13,835 bases of DNA, taken from assembly GCF_021648855.1 (NCBI RefSeq), contig NZ_JAKJHX010000129.1, positions 1-13,835 of the forward strand. Reading direction: 5' to 3'. The notes below the pieces were generated by a model that did no database searches, was not told the DNA's origin, and saw only the letters and a program-made list of their open reading frames with translations. The position numbers and the translations under genes are program-made. The stretch is from Tychonema litorale BBK16. Lineage in GTDB: Bacteria > Cyanobacteriota > Cyanobacteriia > Cyanobacteriales > Microcoleaceae. The first letter of the stretch is position 1. Each line of letters begins with the position of its first letter. Below, piece after piece: positions 1 through 6,629 of this stretch.

Positions 1-14
1 CTATTCTCAATATA

Positions 15-49
15 CAAAGCTCCTTTCTGAAATACGGAAAGGGGCTTTG
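15..49. terminator. Hairpin resembling an intrinsic terminator
   Basis: CAAAGCTCCTTTC pairs with GGAAAGGGGCTTTG across a short loop, with one G-T pair, and TTGTTT follows. It probably ends a plus-strand gene lying left of the window. The run of T is short, so termination is inferred from shape only. Confidence 0.55.
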
Positions 50-60
50 TTGTTTGAGAT

Positions 61-331
61 GATTTAAAAAAAATAGAGAAAGGATACCGATCTGGGTTAT
101 TTTTATGTTTCTGGGGGTGGTGACAAAGAGGTCTACGAGATAGACTGTATAAGGGTTGCAGCCCGCATACCTTGTTGATGATAAAAGCGGCGTTTAGAAG
201 GAGTTAACTTCATTAACTGTTCCACCTGACGGGGTGACAACCCCGTCAAAACCCGCATCGGTGGCGGATTTACCCAACTTGAGCTAAAAAAAGATGGGGC
301 CGAAATTATTAAGTGGCCCCATTTGTTAATT
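61..331. other. Intergenic stretch with two GC-rich hairpins
   Basis: I see no convincing coding frame here. A hairpin GACGGGG-TGACAA-CCCCGTC lies at 228-247. A second, ATGGGGCC / GGCCCCAT with a 13-base loop, lies at 294-322 and is followed by TTGTTAATT. The second hairpin sits about 10 bases before the first codon of the IS4-type relic. It may therefore belong to the left end of that element, where such hairpins block read-through transcription, or be a terminator of an older gene. Confidence 0.45.
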
Positions 332-570
332 ATGTTTCCTCAATTTTACCAGAACTATCTAGAAAAACAACTCAAATTAGACTGCCTCAACTACCGAAAG
401 TCTGTGGTTTTCGCTTGTCAAAGAAATCTTAAAAGCCAAATTTAAGAAATCGAAACCTTTGAAGCTTGCTATAGATCGCACTCAATGGCGATCGCACAAC
501 GTAATGTAAAGTTTACCAAACAAAAAGGATTTGGAACTTTTGACATTGCTGGTTATTGGCGACGTAAATA

Positions 571-591
571 TAGCAACCGCCAAGGCGGTTA
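571..591 (+). repeat. Left terminal inverted repeat of the IS630-type element
   Basis: Begins TAGCAACCGCC and ends GGCGGTTA; it is the exact reverse complement of 1327-1347. It is itself a hairpin, with AACCGCC and GGCGGTT arms separated by AA. Confidence 0.9.
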
Positions 592-639
592 TGGCGTAAA
601 CTGAGAATAATCTTCTTTGTTGCGGAGCGATCGCACGTC

Positions 640-1329
640 ATGCCTCAACCATACAGCTACGACCTACGTCAGAAAGTCATTAAAGCTATCCAACTAGATG
701 GCTTAAAGATTATTGAAGCGAGTATATTGTTCGACATCAGTCGCAACACAATCGGGCTATGGCTGAAGCGACAAGCCGAAACAGGGGACTTTCAAGCGTT
801 GCCCAATCAGCCGAATGGTAATGGTCATAAAATTACCGATTGGGAAAAGTTCCGCGATTTTGCGTCATCTCATGGGGATAAAACTCAGGTGGAAATGGCG
901 AAACTTTGGGATGGAGAAATTAGCGATCGCACCATCTCACGAGCCTTAAAGAAAATAGGTTTTACTCGAAAAAAAAGACTTATGGCTATCGCGAGCGGGA
1001 TGAAGCCAAGCGTCAAACTTTCATAGCAGAGTTGTCCACCATACTCCCGGACAAAATTGTTTATGTTGATGAATCAGGAATGGATGCTCGAGACGAGTAT
1101 GATTATGCTTGGAATGAGCGAGGTCAAAGCCACATTTCATTCATGTGGTCGGATTCAGGAATTGATTCAAAGTGCAGGATGTAGACTCTTATATTTGCCA
1201 CCCTACTCCCCTGATTTCAACAAAATTGAACAATGCTGGTCTTGGTTGAAAAGTCGAATTCGTAAACTCAAGAATCAGTTTGATTCTTTGCGAGATGCGA
1301 TCGAGGTTGTCTTACGTCTTGCGTCCTAA
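640..1329 (+). pseudogene. IS630-type transposase, two frames, with internal deletion
   Basis: The first frame (640-1026) encodes an N-terminal helix-turn-helix domain (about residues 14-45, with EASILFDISRNTIGLWLKR) and a second DNA-binding region ending ISRALKKIGFTRKK. At 969-976 there is a run of eight A followed by G. A -1 slip there continues as KTYGYRERDEAKRQTF and reaches VYVDESGMD with the first catalytic Asp. This arrangement is typical of IS630 members that use programmed -1 frameshifting. Near 1125-1135 the frame changes again and about 80 residues are missing, including the second catalytic Asp (the MDNATFH motif is reduced to ATFH). The C-terminal part (YLPPYSPDFNKIEQCWSWLK) retains the catalytic Glu. 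The protein is therefore dead even if the A8 slip works. GGAG lies 13 bases before the start. Confidence 0.82.
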
Positions 1330-1347
1330 CCGCCTTGGCGGTTGCTA
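1327..1347 (-). repeat. Right terminal inverted repeat of the IS630-type element
   Basis: Exact reverse complement of the left end over 21 bp. Its first three bases, TAA, are the stop codon of the transposase, so the coding region runs right into the end of the element. Confidence 0.9.
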
Positions 1348-1439
1348 TATCGAGGAAAACAGGAGGATGAAGGTTGGTATCTTTTGACTAATGTCGGGAC
1401 TTTAAAGCAGTCAATTGATATTTTTAAGTGTCGCAATAG

Positions 1440-1958
1440 ATACCAGATAAAGGTTTTTGGCAGAGTTTTTAGCAATCTTTGACCGAGTTTTATGGGGGAT
1501 AGCTCTTCTTGGCCTCGATAGACTCGGAACCCCCAGGGTATGCGACTTTTTCCTACCTGTACGTAGAGAACTACCAAATGCAATCCTCGTTTGCCATTAT
1601 AGACCCTAATTAGCTTCCCTAAACCTGAGAATTTACCAACTTTTTCCAAAGTCGTCATATCCAAAATTACCGTTAAAATTGGTCGCCGCCCAAGCCCCCT
1701 TTCAGCTTTGACTTGCCTGATAATCTCGACCCGCAAAACTCGAATTATCGCGCGTACAGACCATTGGTAATGATTGAGAAAGCGACTAATTGCGCTAGGG
1801 CTTACTGTTTGAGAGTGCTGGGGTAAGCTTTGTCCTGTTGCTTCCAGAAATATCCCCAGCAAGGCTCGCAGACTTTTTTGTTGATATTTAGTAGGCATTA
1901 AATCCATCATGGTATAGACTAATGCTTGGGCGTAGTTAAGGATGGTTAACATTAGCAA
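1440..1958 (-). pseudogene. Truncated DDE transposase relic (minus strand)
   Basis: An open frame starts at 1958 and continues to 1326, but only about the first 170 residues look like transposase. They include an N-terminal helical region (MPTKYQQKSLRALLGIFLEA, HSQTVSPSAISRFLNHYQW) and VILDMTTLEK carrying the first catalytic Asp at residue 100. GKRGLHLVVLYVQVG and a RIPWGFRVYRG segment follow, then RLLKTLPK. The rest, past about 1452, reads antisense through the IS4-type relic and the IS630 end (PRYSNRQGG is the inverted repeat read backwards) and is not real protein. The second Asp and the Glu are absent. It resembles the large group of cyanobacterial IS4-superfamily/IS701-like transposases; I cannot fix the family more closely. 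It meets the plus-strand relic tail-to-tail. Confidence 0.72.
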
Positions 1959-1974
1959 TCCTGATTGTTTCTAC

Positions 1975-2011
1975 GCCCTTTCTTGCACATTTTGGCACAA
2001 AATGAAAGGGC
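1975..2011. repeat. Nested inverted repeat upstream of the minus-strand relic
   Basis: GCCCTTTC (1975-1982) pairs with GAAAGGGC (2004-2011). Inside it, CATTTTG-GCA-CAAAATG (1988-2004) is a second perfect 7-bp stem with a 3-base loop. It may be part of the left end of the minus-strand transposon; I could not identify the exact element boundary between here and coaBC. Confidence 0.5.
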
Positions 2012-2109
2012 TAATTGAGAATGGTGCAAGATCTCAGGATTAACGCAGATTGAGGAATCACAATTATCCCCGGAACCAGCTAATGCAAGTTGATAAATAA
2101 GTCGCATCC

Positions 2110-3309
2110 TTAGCCCTCCATCACAAAGTCAAATAATCGATGAGCCATTTCTAATTTACTGCAAGATGCGATTTCTACCTGCTTTCCTTCTGAATTAATC
2201 AAAATTGCTTGATTGGTATCACTGCCGAAACCTGAACCTATTTGATCGATCGCATTTGCCGCAATTACATCCAGTTTCTTCACCCGCAATTTCTCCAAAG
2301 CTGGCTTGACAATATCGCCCGTTTGTGCTGCAAACCCGATTAATTTCTGATGTGGCTGTTTCAATTTTCCCAATTGGGCCAAAATATCCGGTACCGGTGT
2401 CAACTCTAAAGCATTGGGGAGCGATCGCTTAGGCAATTTCTGACTGTGATAATCAGTCGGTTTCACATCCGCCACCGCCGCAGCCATTACCGTCAAATCC
2501 GCATCAGGGAAACATTCCAGCATCGCCTGTCGCATTTCCTCAGCACTCGTCAGCGCGATCGACCGCACACCTGGCAACGACACTTCACCCGTTATACTAT
2601 GTACCAGAGTAACGATCGCCCCACGATGCAATGCCGCCCGCGCCAAAGCAATTCCCATTTTTCCCGTGGAAGGATTGCCGATAAACCGCACGGGATCGAG
2701 GTATTCCCGCGTTCCTCCCGCACTGATTAACACCCGTTTACCAGCTAAATCGCGATCGCCCTTCGTATACAACAACGACTCTATCTGCGCCAAAATCTCA
2801 CTCGGTTCAGCCATCCTACCTGCGCCCACGCGATCGCACGCCAGCATTCCCGACCCAGGCGACATAGCATGATATCGCCCCGAAGTCAATACTTCCCGCC
2901 AATTTCCGGCAACCGCCGGCTGTTCCCACATATCCGTATTCATCGCCGGTGCCAAAAGAATTGGGCACTTAGAAGCTAGTACTGTATTTGTAAGTAAATT
3001 ATCAGCAAAACCCCCAGCCAACTTAGCCAAAGTATTCGCAGTCAGAGGAGCAATTACAAAAACTTCCGCCCATTCTCCCAACAGAATATGCAGAGGCCGC
3101 CCATGACTTGGTTCCCAGAAATCTTTGTCAGTAAAAGCAGCATGGCGGCAGAGAGTAGCAAAAGTCAAAGGCGTTACAAACTCCCCAGCCGCATCAGTCA
3201 GAATCGCCCTCACTTCAACTCCAGCCTTAGCTAAAGTTGAGACTACTTCACAAACTTTATAAGCCGCAATCCCGCCGCTAACGCCAATTAAAACCCGTCT
3301 ACCCTTCAT
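2110..3309 (-). CDS. coaBC: CoaBC: phosphopantothenoylcysteine decarboxylase / phosphopantothenate-cysteine ligase
   Basis: This cytoplasmic bifunctional enzyme performs two consecutive steps of coenzyme A synthesis. The C-terminal CoaB half ligates cysteine to 4'-phosphopantothenate with nucleotide activation, and the N-terminal CoaC flavoprotein half decarboxylates the product to 4'-phosphopantetheine. At 399 residues it has the usual length. CoaC (about 1-180) shows the Rossmann start [13 protein letters not shown], the catalytic His in GRPLH (residue 74), the PAMN substrate motif (121-124) and the Cys of the substrate flap in GMLACD (158). CoaB begins near 190 with VLISAGGT and GNPSTGKMG (211-219), and [10 protein letters not shown] follows. 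All key motifs are intact. The gene lies last in a minus-strand row after the DUF2555-type and hydrolase genes, 191 bp from its upstream neighbour. A chromosome-to-IS boundary lies just beyond its 3' end. Confidence 0.96.
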   Translation of the reverse strand: MKGRRVLIGVSGGIAAYKVCEVVSTLAKAGVEVRAILTDAAGEFVTPLTFATLCRHAAFTDKDFWEPSHGRPLHILLGEWAEVFVIAPLTANTLAKLAGGFADNLLTNTVLASKCPILLAPAMNTDMWEQPAVAGNWREVLTSGRYHAMSPGSGMLACDRVGAGRMAEPSEILAQIESLLYTKGDRDLAGKRVLISAGGTREYLDPVRFIGNPSTGKMGIALARAALHRGAIVTLVHSITGEVSLPGVRSIALTSAEEMRQAMLECFPDADLTVMAAAVADVKPTDYHSQKLPKRSLPNALELTPVPDILAQLGKLKQPHQKLIGFAAQTGDIVKPALEKLRVKKLDVIAANAIDQIGSGFGSDTNQAILINSEGKQVEIASCSKLEMAHRLFDFVMEG

Positions 3310-3395
3310 GTTTTTAATAATAAAAAAGAATTAGGAGAAAAGCCGCGACAAAAACCCCTAACTCATCTACAGCACTTTTCAGTGAAGTAGTTCTT

Positions 3396-3424
3396 GTAGG
3401 GACACGGCAATGCCGTGTCCCTAC
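3396..3424. repeat. Perfect 29-bp palindrome (dispersed-repeat type)
   Basis: GTAGGGACACGGCA and TGCCGTGTCCCTAC form 14-bp arms around a single central A. GTAGGG-headed palindromes of this sort are scattered through many filamentous cyanobacterial genomes. It lies between the DUF2555-type gene and coaBC, so a transcript crossing it would fold into a long stem; with no T run on the minus-strand side it is more likely a dispersed repeat than a terminator. Confidence 0.85.
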
Positions 3425-3500
3425 GGGGATAATAAATCTGCAACAAAATTTGCTGCTCACTTTCTCCTAAAACCTGATGGGATTTTGGCTATTTTTCAGG

Positions 3501-3713
3501 CTATGCTTCGTCGTAGGCTTCCATGTCCAGAAGGTGAAGATAAGGCTCAACCATCTCCGGCCGCTGAAACGCGAGCGATCGCAGCAAATGCCAATCATTC
3601 AATCCCTCAAAAGGATCTGTGTAATCATCCACTTCCAAACGGACAGCCAACTCTGCCACGTCCTCCGAAGTCAATACAGCAATATCGCGCGATGCTTTGG
3701 TTAAAGTTTTCAT
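3501..3713 (-). CDS. DUF2555-type cyanobacterial small protein
   Basis: A 70-residue acidic, soluble protein with no membrane segment or signal peptide. The core LTSEDVAELAVRLEVDDY, followed by DPFEGLNDWHLLRSLAFQRPE and VEPYLHLLDMEAYDEA, matches my memory of the DUF2555 family. That family is confined to cyanobacteria and relatives, is about 70-75 residues long and has no established function. The first Met (MKTLTKASRD) is the only sensible start. It lies 45 bp downstream of the hydrolase gene and upstream of coaBC, all on the minus strand, so the three may be co-transcribed, although the palindrome in the gap before coaBC may interrupt this. Family call from recall, not from a search. Confidence 0.85.
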   Translation of the reverse strand: MKTLTKASRDIAVLTSEDVAELAVRLEVDDYTDPFEGLNDWHLLRSLAFQRPEMVEPYLHLLDMEAYDEA

Positions 3714-3758
3714 CTTTATTCCCTCCCCGAGATTTCCGCCATACTATATCCTAATCCT

Positions 3759-4382
3759 TTAATCAAATTTAGACACAGTTTCTAAAACAAAACTTCGCAT
3801 TATATCTACAACTTCCGGTTGAATCTCGTGTCCCATCGGAAATTCATGATACTGCACCGATGCTCCCCAAGCAGTGAAACTATCACGCGCCCGAATTGCC
3901 GCACTCACCGGGACAACACTATCCTGAGTACCATGCACGATTAAAACTGGCGGCAAAACACTACCGGCAACTGGTGACATCGAATGTAAATAACCGCTCA
4001 AACAAATTAAACCTGCTAGGGGCAAAGTTAATCCTACATCCAGAGTCATCGCTCCACCTTGAGAAAAGCCACCTAAAATCGTCCTAGACAAAGGCACACC
4101 AGTGCTACTTTCTAAAGACAACAAAAAGTCCTTCAGCAATTGCCGACTTTCTAGCAATCCCTTCGAGTCATTTCCTTGAAGGTCATACCACATTTTGCCG
4201 CCCGGTACTTGCGGATGAGGAAATGGGGCATCGGGAAACACAAATTGATAATCTGGCAAATTGAAAGCGGGCGCTAGGGAAGTCAAATCGCGAGCATTCG
4301 CGCCCCATCCGTGCAAAGCGATAATTAAAGCGACTGGTTCGCGATCGGTTGTTGATGGAATCTTAATAAATTTCAAAGACAT
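3759..4382 (-). CDS. Alpha/beta hydrolase, phospholipase/carboxylesterase family
   Basis: A 207-residue cytoplasmic serine hydrolase of the Abhydrolase_2 (carboxylesterase/acyl-protein thioesterase-like) type, the usual length for this family. It shows the oxyanion-hole region LIIALHGWGAN (20-30), the nucleophile elbow GFSQGG with Ser107, Asp154 in VHGTQDSVVP and His185 in MGHEI, so the whole Ser-Asp-His triad is present. FPDAPFPHPQVPGGKMWYDL is the segment that usually shapes the substrate pocket. No signal peptide is seen. Members cleave short acyl esters or lysophospholipids; the actual substrate here cannot be told. It heads the minus-strand row running to the DUF2555-type gene and coaBC. 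Confidence 0.9.
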   Translation of the reverse strand: MSLKFIKIPSTTDREPVALIIALHGWGANARDLTSLAPAFNLPDYQFVFPDAPFPHPQVPGGKMWYDLQGNDSKGLLESRQLLKDFLLSLESSTGVPLSRTILGGFSQGGAMTLDVGLTLPLAGLICLSGYLHSMSPVAGSVLPPVLIVHGTQDSVVPVSAAIRARDSFTAWGASVQYHEFPMGHEIQPEVVDIMRSFVLETVSKFD

Positions 4383-4473
4383 CGTAATTAGTAATTAGTC
4401 AATAATCGTCGGGTATCCGATCAATTATAAATTGCCATGGCAGATCCAAGCTTAAATATTTTTCAACTATGGT

Positions 4474-4511
4474 AAAAAAGCTAAAAGAAGAGGATGTTAC
4501 CTCTTCTTTTA
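4474..4511 (-). terminator. Intrinsic terminator of the Trp-rich hypothetical gene
   Basis: TAAAAGAAGAGG (4482-4493) and CCTCTTCTTTTA (4500-4511) form a perfect 12-bp stem with a 6-base loop. Read on the minus strand it is followed by GCTTTTTT, a good T run. It begins 20 bases past the stop codon of the gene at 4532-4834. Confidence 0.85.
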
Positions 4512-4531
4512 TTCCTGAAACTTTCGCTTGT

Positions 4532-4834
4532 CTAAGCACTTCTTTGTTCACCGAAACCTGATTGCAGCCCTTCTTGTGTAGATATCAAATTCCACCCTTG
4601 AGTTCTCAGCTTTTGAAATGTTGCCCACCCTTTAGAGCCATCCGGTTCTAGGTAGTCCGATGCAGCGTATTGTGGAAAAGTTGTATAAGGCCGCCAAGAT
4701 TGGCGGGGTTCAGTGCGTAAGTGCAATATTGTTTCTCCATTGCTTCCGTATCTAGGCAACCAACACATTTGTTTCAGCATATCTAACACTCCATAGTTTT
4801 GGATCTGTACAAGTCGATCGCGGGAAAACTCCAT
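4532..4834 (-). CDS. Hypothetical Trp/aromatic-rich small protein
   Basis: I do not recognise this 100-residue protein. It is hydrophilic, has no membrane segment or signal peptide, and is rich in aromatic residues (four Trp, five Tyr). These lie in patches such as MCWLPRYGSNGETILHL, SWRPYTTFPQYAASDYLEP and SKGWATFQKLRTQGWNLI. It starts MEFSRDRLVQIQNYGVL. That it is a real gene is supported by a strong terminator directly downstream, an upstream AT-rich region suitable for a promoter, and an overlap-free position. Its neighbours say nothing definite about its role. Confidence 0.7.
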   Translation of the reverse strand: MEFSRDRLVQIQNYGVLDMLKQMCWLPRYGSNGETILHLRTEPRQSWRPYTTFPQYAASDYLEPDGSKGWATFQKLRTQGWNLISTQEGLQSGFGEQRSA

Positions 4835-5089
4835 TTAATTTTTCGGTTTTTCCCTTGCCTTATAAGTACACACTGATTCTTGCTTCTTCCTGATAAAAAA
4901 ACATCTTTCTACCGTATTAATTTTATTATTTAAAAAATGTTCCTTAAGTTACATTTATTAAAATTTGATTGCTATTTATTTACTTATTAAAAGTTAAATA
5001 TATTTTCATAAAGGGTCATTGTAATGTTTTTTGGTTCGTTTGACTACATTTTTTGTAGCTAAAGCAGCATTTCCAGGAACGCTCGACTG
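4835..5089. other. AT-rich intergenic region
   Basis: Strongly AT-rich with no coding frame, especially 4900-5030. It probably holds the promoter of the minus-strand gene 4532-4834, but no single -10/-35 pair stands out enough to be assigned. Confidence 0.4.
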
Positions 5090-5281
5090 CTAATGAAGAT
5101 GGCGGTGGATAATTGCTTCTAATTTGTCGATGTCAAAAGGTTTGGAAAGGTATGCAACGCAGCCGGCTTCGAGAATACGATCGCGGTCTTCTGTTTTTGC
5201 CAATGCTGTGATCGCAATAATTGGAATATTTATCAGTTTTGGGTTTTGTTTGAGGCGGCTTACCAGTTCTATATTGTGCAT
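5090..5281 (-). pseudogene. C-terminal fragment of a response-regulator receiver domain
   Basis: The 63 residues are the second half of a CheY-like receiver. NIELVSRLKQNPKLINIPIIAITALA contains the conserved Thr/Ala of beta-4, DRDRILEAGCVAYLSKPFD carries the conserved Lys-Pro, and the final helix KLEAIIHRHLH ends at a natural stop. Weak similarity extends a few codons upstream (HTLFSM). The first half, with the acidic pocket and the phosphoacceptor Asp, is missing. In its place, 20 bp upstream of the Met, a six-copy 14-bp repeat array begins. It cannot be phosphorylated and is best read as the remains of a larger hybrid kinase or response-regulator gene. A small stand-alone product cannot be excluded. 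Confidence 0.75.
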
Positions 5282-5300
5282 GGAGAATAGAGTATGGAAA

Positions 5301-5384
5301 TTGACGGTTAACTGTTGACGGTTAACTGTTGACGGTTGACTGTTGACGGTTAACTGTTGACGGTTGACTGTTGACGGTTGACTT
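5301..5384. repeat. Six tandem 14-bp repeats, unit TTGACGGTTRACTG
   Basis: Copies start at 5301, 5315, 5329, 5343, 5357 and 5371. They differ only at position 10 (A, A, G, A, G, G) and in the final base of the last copy. Each unit is two diverged heptamers (TTGACGG, TTRACTG). Heptamer arrays of this sort (STRR-type) are common in filamentous cyanobacteria. Confidence 0.95.
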
Positions 5385-5471
5385 TATCTATCTTAGGGTG
5401 TATTTATTCAAAAAAGTATGACTTAAAATTTATGCACTGGGATAGATGCCTGAGTGTCTAAATGTCCAAAT

Positions 5472-5511
5472 TGTCAACTGTCAACTGTCAACTGTCAACT
5501 GTCAACTGTCA
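5472..5511. repeat. Five-and-a-half tandem heptamers, unit TGTCAAC
   Basis: Five exact TGTCAAC copies run from 5472 to 5506, followed by a partial TGTCA to 5511. The unit is the reverse complement of GTTGACA, so it pairs at six of seven positions with the heptamers of the array at 5301-5384. The last partial copy contains the stop codon of the response regulator (TCA at 5509-5511 read on the minus strand as TGA). Confidence 0.95.
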
Positions 5512-6231
5512 TCCAACTAAGCCAGAACGGAGGGCAAGAACAGCAGCTTGAGTGCGGTCGTCAGCGCACAATTTATTCAAGATATTCCGCACATGAGTTT
5601 TGACAGTACCAACAGTAATGTAGAGTTTTTCGGCAATGGCAGCATTGCTGTAACCCTGAACAATCAACTCCAAAACTTCTAATTCTCGCCCGGTTAAAGG
5701 GTATGTTTCAATGATGTGACTAAACTCTGGTTCAGCAGCTTTAATTGTGACTTTTTTACCCTCTGATTTCGGCTCTTCCGTTGCAGACTCTTTGGTGCGA
5801 GCTTGTTTCAGGACGATGCGAGCGATCGCAGGGTCGATCCAAGAGTTGCCTTCGTGAGTTACTTTGACCACGTCTAACAACTGGTCGAAGCTGATATCTT
5901 TCATGCAGTAAGAGTCGGCTCCGGCTGCAAAAGCTGCGAGGACTTCTTGTTCATTGTCCTGAAAAGTTAGGATCAAAACTTTCGTGTCTGGATCGGAGTC
6001 GGTCACTATGGTTTTTTTGAACTTTTGAGTCAGTTCAATGCCGTCAAAATCGGGTAAACCAATGTCTACAATTGCGACATCAGGTTTTGAAGCCTGAAGC
6101 AGTTTCAATCCGTCTGTAGCGTTAGCTGCATCCCCGACAACTTCTATGCTGTCACTTTGTTGTAAAGCTGTGCGGATACCAACTCTAGTCAGGTCATGGT
6201 CTTCGATCAAAGCAACGCGAATTTTACTCAT
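5509..6231 (-). CDS. NarL/FixJ-type response regulator with LuxR helix-turn-helix
   Basis: A 240-residue two-component transcription factor. The receiver domain (about 4-125) has the acidic pair Glu10-Asp11, phosphoacceptor Asp56 in VAIVDIGLPD, Thr89 in LILTF and Lys111 in CMKDIS, so it should be phosphorylated normally. A linker of about 35 residues rich in Lys and Glu leads to the LuxR-type DNA-binding domain (about 177-240). That domain carries LTGREXEVLELIVQGYSNAAIAEKL, and TVGTVKTHVRNILNKL includes the recognition helix. The linker is longer than in typical 210-220-residue family members. It is transcribed away from a histidine kinase across a shared 398-bp region, which suggests, but does not prove, that they are partners. 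The stop codon lies inside a heptamer array. No specific gene name can be given. Confidence 0.93.
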   Translation of the reverse strand: MSKIRVALIEDHDLTRVGIRTALQQSDSIEVVGDAANATDGLKLLQASKPDVAIVDIGLPDFDGIELTQKFKKTIVTDSDPDTKVLILTFQDNEQEVLAAFAAGADSYCMKDISFDQLLDVVKVTHEGNSWIDPAIARIVLKQARTKESATEEPKSEGKKVTIKAAEPEFSHIIETYPLTGRELEVLELIVQGYSNAAIAEKLYITVGTVKTHVRNILNKLCADDRTQAAVLALRSGLVG

Positions 6232-6629
6232 TTTTTTTGTTAATGTCCTGCTGAAATTTTAAAATATTGCCAACTGACTCAGCTAAACAGGGTCGATTAG
6301 AGAATGTGTGTTGCTACCGGATTTTTCCGGATGGCACATCTTATTCAAGCATACTCATGGAGTAGCACTATTGCAAATTACTTGTCAAGTTATTTTGCTG
6401 TAGTCTCTAATTTGCCCCATCGGTAAAATTATACTCTCAAAGTCTTTACTATTTGATTGAGTTATCCCATTGTCCCCCCCTTGATAGATGTAAACAGCTC
6501 CTTAACTGGATAAATTTGAAGTATAAAAACTTTTGATGCAATTATGCGGTCAAAATTTATCCGATGAGTATGATGATTTTTTAGTTGGTGTAATCGCTAA
6601 TTATGAAGGTTTATTTATAAAACGCAATT
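6232..6629. promoter_or_regulatory. Shared upstream region of the divergent regulator and kinase genes
   Basis: This 398-bp gap between divergent start codons must hold both promoters. It is AT-rich, contains a small hairpin CCGGA-TTTT-TCCGG near 6319-6332, and a TATAAA hexamer near 6523 that could serve the kinase gene. I see no clear direct repeats that would mark an operator for the LuxR-type regulator. The short open frame starting at 6533 is not convincing. Confidence 0.45.

Larger units (their letters stand above)
571..1347 (+). mobile_element. IS630-type element, internally deleted (777 bp)
   Basis: The element is bounded by perfect 21-bp inverted ends (571-591 and 1327-1347) and flanked by TA at 569-570 and 1348-1349, the target duplication expected of IS630/Tc1-type elements. 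Deleting 571-1347 plus one TA joins GACGTAAA-TA-TCGAGG and restores one open frame of the surrounding IS4-type relic, so the boundaries are well supported. Full IS630 elements are usually around 1.1 kb; this copy lacks an internal piece of the transposase and is probably non-autonomous. It could still be mobilised in trans by an intact relative, since both ends look undamaged. Confidence 0.88.
332..1440 (+). pseudogene. IS4-type transposase relic, interrupted by an IS630-type element
   Basis: This is a decayed DDE transposase. It opens with ATG and MFPQFYQNYLEKQLKL, then changes frame and reads LWFSLVKEILKAKFKKSKP followed by LKLAIDRTQWRSHNVM. The DRTQW segment is the first catalytic region of IS4-family enzymes. 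After a deletion near 505 the frame reads KQKGFGTFDIAGYWRRKY up to the insertion at 569. It resumes at 1350 with RGKQEDEGWYLLTNVGTLKQSIDIFK, the region before the catalytic Glu of the family. The Glu segment and the right end are missing: homology stops near 1435, where a minus-strand relic begins. The gene cannot be functional because it carries frameshifts, an internal deletion, an insertion and 3' truncation. Family assignment is from recognised motifs, not from a search. Confidence 0.75.

Noticed and set aside
1326..1440. C-terminal 40 residues of the minus-strand transposase frame as genuine protein
   Set aside because: They are antisense translation of the IS4-type relic and the IS630 inverted repeat; real similarity ends near 1452.
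3410..3754. Plus-strand frames over the DUF2555-type gene
   Set aside because: They are antisense to a recognisable small protein, have no family features, and begin inside a palindromic repeat.
5301..5511. Repeat arrays considered as a CRISPR array
   Set aside because: Units are 7 or 14 bp, directly adjacent with no spacers, and no cas-like gene is nearby; they are simple tandem repeats.
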